A DNA stretch of 21,933 bases, taken from contig DATANP010000555.1 of the NCBI GenBank assembly GCA_036266195.1, forward strand, positions 1-21,933, in the 5' to 3' direction. Source of the stretch: DATMER01 sp036266195. GTDB lineage: Bacteria > Acidobacteriota > Thermoanaerobaculia > Multivoradales > UBA5704. The notes below the pieces were generated by a model, which saw nothing but the letters and a program-made list of their open reading frames with translations, was not told where the DNA came from and made no database searches. Position numbers and translations under genes: made by a program. Shown here piece after piece: positions 1-9,005 of the stretch (position 1 is the stretch's first letter; each line of letters begins with the position of its first letter).

Positions 1-1109
1 ATCCACAAGTAGAAGAGAAGCTGCAGCAGGGCGACGGCCGCGACGGCGCGGGTGCGGCGGACCAGCAGGAGGAGGGGCACGGCGAGCAGCACCACGGGCA
101 GGCCGTGCCAGTTCTCTCCGAACGTGGCATCGCGAAGAGACCGGAAGATCACGGCCGCCCGGCCCGGCTCGACCGCGCCGGTGTTGTACTTCTGGTAGAG
201 ACCCGGTCCGAAGACACCGAAGGTCCGGATCGCCCAGGGTATTGAAACGAGCGCGGTCGGCAGTCCGAGCCAGAGCGCTGACCGGAGATCCCGCCGGCGG
301 AGGAGCTGGATACCGGCCAGGAAGGCGGCCAGCGGCATGCCCTCCATCTTCGAGGCCGCGGCGAAGGCGGCGGCGATCCCGACCTCGACGTCTCCCTCGC
401 GGTCCGCGGGGCGGAGGAGCGCGGGCAGGGCGGCCAGGAACGCCAGGGCCGGCATGCCATCGGCGCCGCCGGCCGCGCGATGGCCGAGCCCGAAGCCGGC
501 CAGGGTGAAGGCCACGGCCGCGATTCCCATCTGCGTCATCGGCCGCGGAGTGCCGCCCAGGGCCCGCCGCGCCGCAACCAGGATCAGCGCCAGGACCAGC
601 GCCGACCAGAGCATCTGGGCCGGCGCCGCGAACCGGCCGGCGAACATCGCCGAGCCCGCGAACAGCTCCGGCAGCAGGTTCGGGTAGTCCGGATGGATCA
701 CCCAGTTCCAGGGCTTCGCCAGCCACTCGTAGTCCACCCGGCCGGCCAGGAAGAAGTGCTCCCCCTTGATCCCCCAGTGGTAGACGAAGTCCGGCGTCAT
801 GGTCCAGAGCGTGGGTGCGAACAGCGTAAAGGCCGCGAGGGCAAAGAGCGCCGCGCCGTCGCCAAGACCGAGATCCGACGGCAATCGCTCCGTCTCCATC
901 TTCCTGCGCAGGCCCAGGGCCGCCAGCAGGAGGAGCGGGACGAGGAGCGTCCACCGGTTCCAGCGCAACCCGACGACGTCGTACGCCGTGAGGAGGAGAT
1001 GGAGGAGCAGGGCTCCGGCCATCCAGCGGAGGGTCCAGGTGCGGAGAGGCAGCATTCGGCCGGCCAGGGCCAGGAGCGCGGCGAAGAACAGGACGGCGAG
1101 CCAGCTCAT
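1..1109 (-). CDS. GT-C-like polytopic membrane protein, C-terminus cut by the window edge
   Basis: The frame stays open from the ATG at 1109 to the left edge, about 369 codons with no stop, so the C-terminus is missing. The protein is very hydrophobic, with repeated Leu/Ala-rich membrane segments starting at residue 1. After the third or so segment there is a polar stretch with D107 and HWGIKGEHFF (111-120), then HPDYPNLLPELF (139-150). An acidic residue in an early outside loop followed by W-x-x-K and HPDYP-type motifs is the pattern I know from polysaccharide-associated GT-C-like membrane proteins; the enzyme activity and lipid-linked donor are inferred. The ATG overlaps the stop of the upstream small gene (ATGA, 4 bp), with AAGG just upstream, so the two are probably translationally coupled. 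It lies near a polysaccharide-type methyltransferase. It could also be a polymerase-like O-antigen protein. Confidence 0.7.
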   Translation of the reverse strand, partial: MSWLAVLFFAALLALAGRMLPLRTWTLRWMAGALLLHLLLTAYDVVGLRWNRWTLLVPLLLLAALGLRRKMETERLPSDLGLGDGAALFALAAFTLFAPTLWTMTPDFVYHWGIKGEHFFLAGRVDYEWLAKPWNWVIHPDYPNLLPELFAGSAMFAGRFAAPAQMLWSALVLALILVAARRALGGTPRPMTQMGIAAVAFTLAGFGLGHRAAGGADGMPALAFLAALPALLRPADREGDVEVGIAAAFAAASKMEGMPLAAFLAGIQLLRRRDLRSALWLGLPTALVSIPWAIRTFGVFGPGLYQKYNTGAVEPGRAAVIFRSLRDATFGENWHGLPVVLLAVPLLLLVRRTRAVAAVALLQLLFYLW

Positions 1110-1546
1110 CGCCTTATCCGGTACAGGACACAGCCGGTGAGCTGCCGGACCTTCTCGGCGCGGGGGAGGTCGATCGGCTGGCGATGGGCGATCAGGTACC
1201 GGGCGAGCTCGCCGGCCTTCGGGTCGGAGATCGCGAGCACGTCGTCCTCGGGGAGGAGATAGGCGGCCCAGCGCCAGCGGTAGAACTCGGCCGCCGCGGC
1301 GGTGTCCGCCGATGGCGGCGACGCGAAGGCGACCACGCTCCCCGGCGGGATCTCCTGGCGGGCTTCGGCCAGGCACTGCTCCAGGACTTCGACCTGCTTC
1401 ACCCCGAAGCGCCAGCGGATGGGATCGGCGCGCTCGGTCTCCCGCCGGTCGAAGGCGGTGAACGTGTCCGACAGCTCCACCAGGAAGGCGAGGGCGCTCC
1501 ACGCCAGGAAGAGGGCCAGGATCAGGCGCCGTGGTATCCAGGGCAC
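1106..1546 (-). CDS. Small membrane-anchored protein of unknown function
   Basis: This 146-residue protein begins with a basic N-terminus (PRR), one hydrophobic segment at about residues 8-25 and then a soluble domain of about 115 residues that is probably outside the cytoplasm. The soluble part has a VVAFASPPSADTAAAAEFYRW stretch near residues 70-91 and a single cysteine near the C-terminus (LTGCVLYRI). I do not recognise a family. It starts with GTG and its stop overlaps the ATG of the GT-C-like gene, so it is the leading gene of that operon. The soluble domain might be the periplasmic companion of the membrane enzyme, since GT-C enzymes often carry such a domain in cis. That is inference only. 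The GTG at 1546 was chosen because a -10-like element sits 6 nt upstream and because an earlier start would run into the divergent methyltransferase. Confidence 0.7.
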   Translation of the reverse strand: MPWIPRRLILALFLAWSALAFLVELSDTFTAFDRRETERADPIRWRFGVKQVEVLEQCLAEARQEIPPGSVVAFASPPSADTAAAAEFYRWRWAAYLLPEDDVLAISDPKAGELARYLIAHRQPIDLPRAEKVRQLTGCVLYRIRR

Positions 1547-1552
1547 CGCGCG

Positions 1553-1561
1553 ACCTTATCA
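1553..1561 (-). promoter_or_regulatory. Extended -10-like element, candidate leaderless promoter
   Basis: On the minus strand TGA-TAAGGT ends 6 nt before the GTG at 1546. Only the key -10 bases (T1, A2, T6) and the TG extension match consensus, and I see no -35. Its weight comes from the identical 6-nt spacing found at three other genes in this window. Confidence 0.35.
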
Positions 1562-1564
1562 CCC

Positions 1565-1573
1565 TGCTAGACT
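1565..1573 (+). promoter_or_regulatory. Extended -10-like element ahead of the methyltransferase gene
   Basis: TGC-TAGACT ends 11 nt before the ATG at 1585. The expected transcription start would leave a leader of about 5 nt, too short to hold a Shine-Dalgarno sequence, and none is visible. The 38-bp divergent gap between the two start codons must hold promoters for both directions. Confidence 0.4.
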
Positions 1574-1584
1574 CCCGGCCCCGT

Positions 1585-2919
1585 ATGAGTCTCGCGCACC
1601 GTCCCGACCAGATGAGCCCCTCGGTGGCCGCCCTCCTGGCCGATCTCGACATCGGTCCGGGAAGCCTGGACGTGGCCATCGACGAGCGGGACGAGATGCT
1701 CGCCTTCCTGATCGAGGGCATGGAGGGCGACCGCGACCGGGCCCTGTTCACCTACTTCCGGTCGGGATTGAGCATCGCCGACTCCATGCTCCAGGTCCTG
1801 CGCTGGCGCTACGACGACCGGCCGATCCAGGTCCTCGACTTCGCGAGCGGCTACGGCCGGGTGACCCGCTTCCTGGTGCGCGAGCTGCCGCCGGAGAGCC
1901 TCTGGGTCTCGGACGTCTACGAGGACGGCATCCGCTTCCAGAAGGAGCGGTTCGGCGTCCACGCCGTGCCCTCGACCGTGCGGCCCGAGGACTTCGAGCT
2001 GGACGAGACGTTCGACGCGATCCTGGTCACCTCGCTCTTCACCCACCTGCCGGAGGCGCGGTTCGTCGACTGGCTGCGCGTGCTCTGCGGCCGCCTGAAC
2101 CCGGGCGGCGTGCTCGCGTTCAGCACCCACCACCCGAGCCTGCTGGAGCCCTGCCCGGACCTGCCGGAGAGCGGCCTGCTGTTCCGGGACAACAGCGAGA
2201 GCACTTCGCTCGACCCGAACGACTACGGCTCGACCTGGGTGACCGAGTCGTTCGTGCGCAACGCGCTCGCCCGGGTGGCGCCGGGCAGCTCGGTGCTGCG
2301 GCTGGCGCGAGGGCTCTGCAACTACCAGGATCTCTACATTGCCGTGCTGGAACCGGACGTGGATTTCTCAACCCTGGACTACACCGGCGAGCCGCACCTG
2401 TTCCTGGAGCACTGCTCGCATGCCGGCTTGGACAACCTCCACCTGAAAGGCTGGGCCGCGGTCCGGACCGGCACGGTCGAGGCGGTCGAGGTGCTCCTGG
2501 ACGGCCAGGTGCTCGCCACATTTCCGATCGACCAGGACCGGCCCGAGGTGGCCGCGCTGCTCGGCGGCGACCGCTACCTGAGGTCGGGCTGGGGCGGGAT
2601 GTGCCCGCTGCCGCCCAGCCTGTCGCGCTTCTCCGCGGTGCTCCTGGTCCGCATGCGCGACTCGCGGGGCGTCCTCCACCCGGTGCGTGCCGGCTCGATC
2701 GACTCGCTGATCCTGGAGGCGACCCGCAACGACCTGCGGGCGGTCGAGAAGAAACTGGTGGAGACCGGCTGGGAGCTGGAAGACCTCCGCGGCTACACCC
2801 GCGCCACGGTCGGCGGCCTGCGCGACAAGATCGCCGCCATGGAGAAGAGCGGCTTCTGGAAGGGCCGCATGGCCTGGTTCCGCCTGAAGCGGGCGCTGGG
2901 GCTGACGGACGAGGAGTGA
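1585..2919 (+). CDS. Class I SAM-dependent methyltransferase with beta-sandwich and coiled-coil tail
   Basis: Of 444 residues, the first 230 or so form a class I methyltransferase fold. Motif I is VLDFASGYGRVTRFL (about 83-97), followed by SDVYEDGI (motif II acidic region), FDAILVTSLFTHLP and then GGVLAFSTHHP. Residues about 280-375 contain LKGWAAV, VEVLLDGQVL and DRPEVAALL. This resembles the beta-sandwich module with GWA, DG and RPDV landmarks found beside glycan-modifying enzymes. The end (about 380-444) is a predicted helix or coiled coil closing with FWKGRMAWFRLKRALGL, a tail type common on surface-polysaccharide glycosyltransferases and methyltransferases. The substrate is unknown; a sugar of a surface glycan is inferred. 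ATG 1585 is preferred because a -10-like element lies just upstream; GTG 1531 would overlap the divergent gene, and ATG 1612 is also possible. Confidence 0.85.
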   Translation: MSLAHRPDQMSPSVAALLADLDIGPGSLDVAIDERDEMLAFLIEGMEGDRDRALFTYFRSGLSIADSMLQVLRWRYDDRPIQVLDFASGYGRVTRFLVRELPPESLWVSDVYEDGIRFQKERFGVHAVPSTVRPEDFELDETFDAILVTSLFTHLPEARFVDWLRVLCGRLNPGGVLAFSTHHPSLLEPCPDLPESGLLFRDNSESTSLDPNDYGSTWVTESFVRNALARVAPGSSVLRLARGLCNYQDLYIAVLEPDVDFSTLDYTGEPHLFLEHCSHAGLDNLHLKGWAAVRTGTVEAVEVLLDGQVLATFPIDQDRPEVAALLGGDRYLRSGWGGMCPLPPSLSRFSAVLLVRMRDSRGVLHPVRAGSIDSLILEATRNDLRAVEKKLVETGWELEDLRGYTRATVGGLRDKIAAMEKSGFWKGRMAWFRLKRALGLTDEE

Positions 2920-2989
2920 AGGACCAAAGGGACCGCAAGGACATCAGGGACCAAAGACTTTTGTCTTTGCAGCCCCTGCAGTCCTTTAG
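2919..2989. repeat. 9-bp tandem repeat in two facing arms (copy A)
   Basis: Starting on the last base of the methyltransferase stop codon, four 9-bp units run AAGGACCAA, AGGGACCGC, AAGGACATC, AGGGACCAA (2919-2954). After a short turn the complementary type follows in 9-bp steps: GTCTTTGCA, GCCCCTGCA, GTCCTTTAG (2963-2989). The centre is a perfect hairpin: stem CAAAGAC at 2952-2958, loop TTTT, stem GTCTTTG at 2963-2969. The arms are imperfect but clearly of the same unit in opposite orientation. Related copies lie at 13348-13426 and 20322-20366. Confidence 0.8.
2952..2969. terminator. Perfect 7-bp hairpin after the methyltransferase gene, possible terminator
   Basis: CAAAGAC, loop TTTT, GTCTTTG lies 32 nt after the stop codon. 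The stem is only moderately stable and no T-tract follows it, so a classic intrinsic terminator is not shown. Its place at a gene end and between two same-strand genes is suggestive. Confidence 0.3.
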
Positions 2990-3002
2990 GTTCTCACCCC
3001 TT

Positions 3003-3011
3003 TGCTATCCT
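3003..3011 (+). promoter_or_regulatory. Extended -10 element, candidate leaderless promoter of the xdhC-like gene
   Basis: TGC-TATCCT ends exactly 6 nt before the ATG at 3018, and the six bases between (CACCTC) hold no Shine-Dalgarno. Transcription starting 6-7 nt after the -10 would begin at the A of ATG. No clear -35 is seen; the repeat arm occupies that position. Confidence 0.55.
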
Positions 3012-3017
3012 CACCTC

Positions 3018-3860
3018 ATGAGCGAGATCCCCGGCCCGGCGGAGGTTCTGGCGGAGGCGGAATGCTCCTTGCATTCGCACGGCCGTGTGGCACTCTGTCA
3101 AATCGTTCGGACGGAGGGCTCCACGCCGGGAAAACCGGGGTGGAAGCTGTTGGCCCGGCCGGACGGGACGACATACGGCAACCTGGGTGGGGGAGCGTTC
3201 GAAGCCATGGTCTGCGCCGATGCGCGGGCCCGGCTGGCGAACGGTGCTGGGAAGGCTTCGGAGATCAAGAGGTATTACTTCACCGAGGATGCCGTGAAAG
3301 GGGAGCCCACGGGCATGGTCTGCGGCGGTATGGCGGAGGTCTTCCTGGAGATCCTGGAAGCGCCGCCGGTCCTCGTGGTCTGCGGCGGCGGTCCGGTCGG
3401 CCAAGCGCTGGCCCGGGCCGGTTCCCTCGCCGGCTTCGAGTGCCTGGTGACGGACGACCGGCCGGAGTTCCGCCAGCCGGGGCTGTTCCCGGAAGGAGCC
3501 CTGGTAGCCGAGGTCGGACGCGACTACAACGAGCCGTTCCTGGAGCCGGTGCAGCGCCGCGACCTCTACGTCGCGGTCGTCACGCGCTGCTGGGAGACGG
3601 ACACCGCGGCCCTGGCCGGCATCCTGCGCCAGGATCCGCCGTCGCTGCGCTACCTGGGACTGATGGGCAGCCGCCGCAAGGTGGCGCGGGTGCGCGAGGA
3701 GGTCGAGGCGCTCGGGTTCGACCTCTCGGCACGGGACCTGAAAGCGCCGATCGGCCTTCCGATCGGCGGCGACACGCCAGGGGAGATCGCGATCTCGATC
3801 CTGGCCGAAGCGATCCGGACGCGCTATGGGCGTCCTGTACAGAAAGACGGAGATGATTAG
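3018..3860 (+). CDS. XdhC/CoxI-family molybdenum cofactor maturation protein
   Basis: The 280-residue product has the two usual parts. The N-terminal XdhC/CoxI domain shows GSTPGKPGWKLL (34-45), YGNLGGGAFEAMV (53-65) and GMVCGGMAEVF (99-109). The C-terminal Rossmann-like domain starts at VLVVCGGGPVGQALA (118-132) and ends with the family hallmark PIGLPIGGDTPGEIAISILAE (244-264). Family members bind and sulfurate molybdenum cofactor and deliver it to xanthine dehydrogenase or CO dehydrogenase-type enzymes. No such molybdoenzyme gene is in the window, so the client is unknown. The frame is open far upstream, across the repeat and antisense to the methyltransferase region, but homology begins at MSEIPGPAEVLAEA, which fits ATG 3018. 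The stop overlaps the next gene by 8 bp. Confidence 0.88.
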   Translation: MSEIPGPAEVLAEAECSLHSHGRVALCQIVRTEGSTPGKPGWKLLARPDGTTYGNLGGGAFEAMVCADARARLANGAGKASEIKRYYFTEDAVKGEPTGMVCGGMAEVFLEILEAPPVLVVCGGGPVGQALARAGSLAGFECLVTDDRPEFRQPGLFPEGALVAEVGRDYNEPFLEPVQRRDLYVAVVTRCWETDTAALAGILRQDPPSLRYLGLMGSRRKVARVREEVEALGFDLSARDLKAPIGLPIGGDTPGEIAISILAEAIRTRYGRPVQKDGDD

Positions 3861-5709
3861 GAAAGCTGTCCTCCTGCTGGCCTTGGCCTTGATGGCTGCC
3901 CCTGCCACGGCGGGCACCTGGCGCACGCTGCCCCTGTGGGGCGGCGACGTGCGGAGCCTCGCCATCCATCCCGACGACCCGGACCGGGTCTTCGCCGGCA
4001 CCTCGGCCGGCCAGCTCTATGAATCGCGCGACGGCGGCCGGTCCTGGTCCGACGCCGGATCGCCGCTGCCGTTTCCCGGCTGGCTGGTGAGCTCCCTGCG
4101 CTTCGATCCCAATAAAAAAGAACGGTTGTGGGTCTCTCTCCAGGGCGTCTGGGGCGGCGGCCACGTGGCCTTCTCGGACGACCTCGGCAAGACCTGGGTG
4201 TCGCGCGCGGGCGGGCTGCCGGAGGAGCCGGTCTACACGCTCGCGCTCGTGCCGGGCCGCGAAGGGCGGCTCTACGCCGGCACCCTCTCCGGCGTCTGGG
4301 GCACCGAGGACGGCGGCGCCAGTTGGAAGCGGCTGACCGGCGAGTTCCCGCAGGCCCAGAAGGTCACCAGCCTGCTCGTCGATCCGATCCAGACGGATAC
4401 GGTCATCGCCGGCACCTGGCGCCAGGCCTACCGCAGCGACGACGGCGGCAGGACCTGGTCCGGCGTGTTCAACGGCATGGTCCTCGACTCCGAGGTCTTC
4501 AGCCTGACGCCGATCCCCGAGCAGCCGGGCGAGATCTGGGCCACCACCTGCGGCTGGGTCTATCGCACGCTCGACCGCGGCGGCCAGTGGGAGCGCTTCA
4601 AGGAGGGGTTCGAGGAGCGCCGCACCCCCAGCTTCGCCGCGCTGCCGGACGGCAAGCTCCTGGCCGGCACCGTGGCCGGGCTCCACGTCTCGACCGACGG
4701 CGGCCAGACCTGGAAACGGACCGGCGACCCGGCGCTCTCCATCCAGGCCATCGCCTGGCATCCGAAGCGGCCGGACCGGATCTTCCTGGGCACCGAGGGC
4801 TCGGGCGTGTGGGTGTCGAGCGACAATGCGGCCAACTTCCACCCGTCGAGCACCGGCATGACCAACACCCGTGTCTCGGCGCTGGCGGCGTTCGGGAGCG
4901 ACCTGCTGGTGGCCCTGAGCCATGCCGGGCCGGTCTCGGGCATCCACGTCTCGCACGACCGCGGCCGGACCTTCGGCGCGAGCGGCGCCGACTTCTCGCC
5001 GCTCCCGACCGTGCTCGACCTCGCCTGGCACGAAGGGCGGATCTACGCCGCCACCGAGCGCGGGCTCTACGAGCGCCGCGGCGAAGCCTGGTTCCGGCTC
5101 AACGAGCTGGGGGAGAGCCGGGTCGAGCAGCTCGTGGGCGACGGCCCGCAGCTCGTGGCGCGCACGGCCTCCGGCCTCTGGGAGCTGCGCAAGGGAACGT
5201 TCGTCCAGCGTCCCTTCGAGCACGGCGCGCCGCGCTCGGCGGCCTTCTTCGGCGGCGCCCTGTGGGTGACCGGCAGCGAGGGGGTCTACAAGCTCGGCGC
5301 CAACTCCAACGACACGATTGCGGCTCCGGTCTCCGGCGGCCGCCTGCAACGGCTCCAGGACCAGCTCCTGCTCTGGGGTCCGGGCGGCGCCTGGACCCGG
5401 CCGGCTCCGGACGGTGAATGGCTGTCGCTGACCGACAAGGCGTCGCGCCTGCTCGCCACCGGCAACGACCGCTGGGCGTCCCTCCTGGTGAGCGGCGACA
5501 GCGTGCGGCTCTACGACCGCGACGCGCGCAAGTTCCGTATCTTCGAGGTGCCCGTCCCGGCCCGCGACATCTCGGCCGCCGTGGTGGTGGACGGCAAGCT
5601 GATGCTCGGCACCTCGGGCTATGGCGTGCTGGTCCGCGAGCTGGACGACGACCTGTTCCCGGCCCTGCAGACGGATACTGCCACCGTCGCGGCAGGGTCG
5701 GGCGGCTAG
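3853..5709 (+). CDS. Secreted BNR/Asp-box beta-propeller protein
   Basis: The first 20 residues are a signal peptide: basic start MIRK, an Ala/Leu core and an APATA cleavage site. The 618-residue protein carries at least eight Asp-box (S-x-D-x-G-x-T-W) motifs: SRDGGRSW (58), SDDLGKTW (108), TEDGGASW (151), SDDGGRTW (195), TLDRGGQW (239), STDGGQTW (280), then weaker SSDNAANF (322) and SHDRGRTF (367). The spacing of about 40-50 residues is that of a sortilin/YCF48-like propeller. The last 200 residues have no clear box but keep blade-like strand patterns. No sialidase catalytic set is evident, so an enzyme role is not claimed. ATG 3853 is chosen over 3826 because it gives a proper signal peptide and has GGAG adjacent. 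It overlaps the XdhC gene by 8 bp and is probably co-transcribed with it. Confidence 0.82.
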   Translation: MIRKAVLLLALALMAAPATAGTWRTLPLWGGDVRSLAIHPDDPDRVFAGTSAGQLYESRDGGRSWSDAGSPLPFPGWLVSSLRFDPNKKERLWVSLQGVWGGGHVAFSDDLGKTWVSRAGGLPEEPVYTLALVPGREGRLYAGTLSGVWGTEDGGASWKRLTGEFPQAQKVTSLLVDPIQTDTVIAGTWRQAYRSDDGGRTWSGVFNGMVLDSEVFSLTPIPEQPGEIWATTCGWVYRTLDRGGQWERFKEGFEERRTPSFAALPDGKLLAGTVAGLHVSTDGGQTWKRTGDPALSIQAIAWHPKRPDRIFLGTEGSGVWVSSDNAANFHPSSTGMTNTRVSALAAFGSDLLVALSHAGPVSGIHVSHDRGRTFGASGADFSPLPTVLDLAWHEGRIYAATERGLYERRGEAWFRLNELGESRVEQLVGDGPQLVARTASGLWELRKGTFVQRPFEHGAPRSAAFFGGALWVTGSEGVYKLGANSNDTIAAPVSGGRLQRLQDQLLLWGPGGAWTRPAPDGEWLSLTDKASRLLATGNDRWASLLVSGDSVRLYDRDARKFRIFEVPVPARDISAAVVVDGKLMLGTSGYGVLVRELDDDLFPALQTDTATVAAGSGG

Positions 5710-5738
5710 TCGACGCCCTGGTTGATCGGAACGGGCGG

Positions 5739-5751
<13 letters not shown>
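5699..5751. repeat. Direct repeat of a stop-codon-bearing hairpin
   Basis: The 20-bp sequence CGGGCGGCTAGTCGMCGCCC (M is A in the first copy, C in the second) occurs at 5699-5718 and 5732-5751, 33 bp apart. Each copy is itself a hairpin with loop TAGTC. The first copy contains the TAG of the BNR gene; the second, read on the minus strand, contains the TAG of pilR. The two convergent genes therefore each end inside one copy of the same element. Confidence 0.85.
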
Positions 5752-7126
<1,375 letters not shown>

Positions 7127-7127
<1 letters not shown>

Positions 7128-8944
7128 CAGGGCGCCTCCCCGGCTGCGGCGATGGATTCGGTCATGGCGGGGGCCGCCTGCGCCGTCTGGGACGAGGGCC
7201 GGTTCGCCGGCAGCTCGACCGTGATCGTCGTGCCGCCGCCCGGCCGGCTGTCGACCCGGAGCTCGCCGCCGTGCTCCTGCACGATGCGGTAGACGATGGC
7301 CATGCCGATGCCGGTGCCGCCGTCGAAGAAGGACTGGAAGGGGTGGAACAGGTTGGCGCGCTGCTCCTCGGTCATGCCGCGGCCCGTGTCGATCACCTGC
7401 ATGCGGTAGCTGTCCTTATCGAGCCGGCCGACCACCGTGAGGGTGCCGCCGTCGGGCATGGCGCGCAGGGAGTTGCGCGCCAGGTTCCAGAAGATCTGGC
7501 TCACCTGGTCCGGGTCCGCGATCACCGGCGCCGACGGCGGCTCCAGGCGGACCTCGATGCGGTGCTTCTCCGAGACCTCGGCGCTGTTGCGCAGCAGCTC
7601 GCAGTTCTCGGCCAGCAACCGGGCGATGTCGAACGGCACGCTGGAGCGCTCGCGCGGCCGGGCGAAGCGCAGGAAGCCCTTGATCGTGCGGTCCAGGCGC
7701 TGGCTCTCCTTGAGCAGGATGTCGATCAGCCTGCGCTGCGACGGCGTGGCGCTGGCCGAGGTCGCCGAGCTCGACAGCATCTGGACCGAGCCGGAGATGG
7801 CGGCGAGCGGGTTGCCGATCTCGTGCGCGAGGCCGGCCGCGAGCTCGCCCACGGCGGCCATACGGTCCTTGATGCGCAGCTCGCCTTCGAGCTTCCGCCA
7901 GCGGGTGAAGTCCTGGAAGATCACGATGTAGCCGCGGTGGCGGCCGTCCGCGTCCGTGAGCTGCGAGATCGAGAAGCCCACGTACTGCGTGTCGCCGTCG
8001 TGCTCCAGCTCGGCCTCGGCGCGCAGCGTCCGCTGCCCTTCGCTGGCCGCGGTCAGCTCGGCCCAGCGCTCGGCCGAGAACAGTCCGGACTCCAGGATCG
8101 TGCGGCCGATCAGCTCCGCTTCCGGCCGGCCGAGGATGCCCACGCCCGCCTGGTTGATGCTCGTCACCGTGCCGTTGAGGTCGGTCGTGACCAGGCCGCT
8201 GCTGATCGACTGGATCACGTCGCGGTGGACCACCTCCAGGTCGGCCAGGTGCTCGCGCTTCTCCTCCAGCTCGCGCTCGGCGCGGGCCATGTTGTGGGCC
8301 AGGTAGGAGGTGAGCAGGGCCACGGCGTAGAAGCCGAAGCAGTGCACGGCCAGGCCGTAGGCGAGGCGGAACACGGTTACGGTGTCCGGCGCGCCGACCG
8401 GCGCCGGGATCTTGTGGAAATAGAGCCCGAGCACCAGCACTGCGTAGCAGAGGTTGGCGCCGCTCGCCACCGAGATGCCGGCGCGGCGCCGCAGAAGCGT
8501 CGAGGCCACGGCGATGACGATCAGGTAGAGCATCGAGAACGGGCTCTCGATGCCGCCCAGGTAGTACACCATGAGCGTGATCAGCAGCAGGTCGCCGAAG
8601 AACTGGGCGTAGGCCTGGGCCGTGGGCCGGCGGCGCAGGATGCGCAGCAGGGCGATGTAGACCAGGGTGGCGCCGAACGTCAGGCCGCCGATCTTGTAGA
8701 CCACGTCGGGCCGCAGCAGCTCGGGCTCCGGCGCCGGCGACGGGGGCGGGCTGACCAGGATCGGCGACTGTGGGGTCGGTGCGGGCGTGGAGACCGCCGG
8801 GGGCGCCGGCGGCGTGCTGCCCTCGACCGCCGGGGCCGAGGCCGTGGGCCCGATCTGCAGCAGCGAATAGGGGATCAGGACGCTCGCCACCGCGACCACA
8901 CGGATCGCGATGTACCACTTGAGCTGATTGGCGAGGTTCGACAT
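7127..8944 (-). CDS. pilS: PilS-type sensor histidine kinase
   Basis: The 605-residue protein begins with one membrane segment (about 10-30), followed by a Pro/Ser-rich outside stretch of about 45 residues (33-78). Five or so further membrane segments follow (about 82-215). A PAS domain covers about 240-350. The HisKA box is GELAAGLAHEIGNPLAA (366-382), with H374 the phosphorylation site. The HATPase domain (about 470-580) has the N box at FWNLARNSLRAM, DTGRGM (519-524) and GGTGIGM (542-548). It would phosphorylate PilR, with which it overlaps by 1 bp. The proline-rich linker between the first two membrane segments is unusual. No Shine-Dalgarno is seen; a -10-like element lies 17 nt upstream just past a hairpin, so pilSR may be transcribed apart from pilTC. 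Confidence 0.9.
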
Positions 8945-8961
8945 CGGACGTCAGGAGCCGG

Positions 8962-8967
8962 AGGATA
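8962..8967 (-). promoter_or_regulatory. -10-like element upstream of pilS
   Basis: Minus-strand TATCCT, the same hexamer seen before the xdhC-like and addB genes, lies 17 nt before the pilS ATG. This would give a leader of about 10 nt with no Shine-Dalgarno. It directly follows the hairpin after pilC. No -35 is evident. Confidence 0.35.
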
Positions 8968-8969
8968 CC

Positions 8970-8994
8970 GCGGCGGGAGGAAACCCCCCGCCGC
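8970..8994 (-). terminator. Strong GC hairpin between pilC and pilS
   Basis: GCGGCGGG (8970-8977) pairs perfectly with CCCGCCGC (8987-8994), with a further inner GG/CC around an AAA loop. It starts 12 nt after the pilC stop. There is no T-tract on the minus strand, so it may be an attenuating or RNA-stabilising stem rather than a full terminator. Confidence 0.45.
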
Positions 8995-9005
8995 CTCGGC
9001 ATACG

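Noticed and set aside
1302..3017. Very long open frame leading into the xdhC-like gene, which could suggest an 852-residue fusion protein
   Set aside because: Before 3018 the frame overlaps the clearly real methyltransferase in another frame, crosses the repeat, and reads as Arg/Pro/Gly-rich composition typical of shadow frames in high-GC DNA.
3853..5709. Sialidase annotation from Asp boxes
   Set aside because: Asp boxes are structural and occur in many propellers; no sialidase Arg triad or FRIP-like motif is evident.
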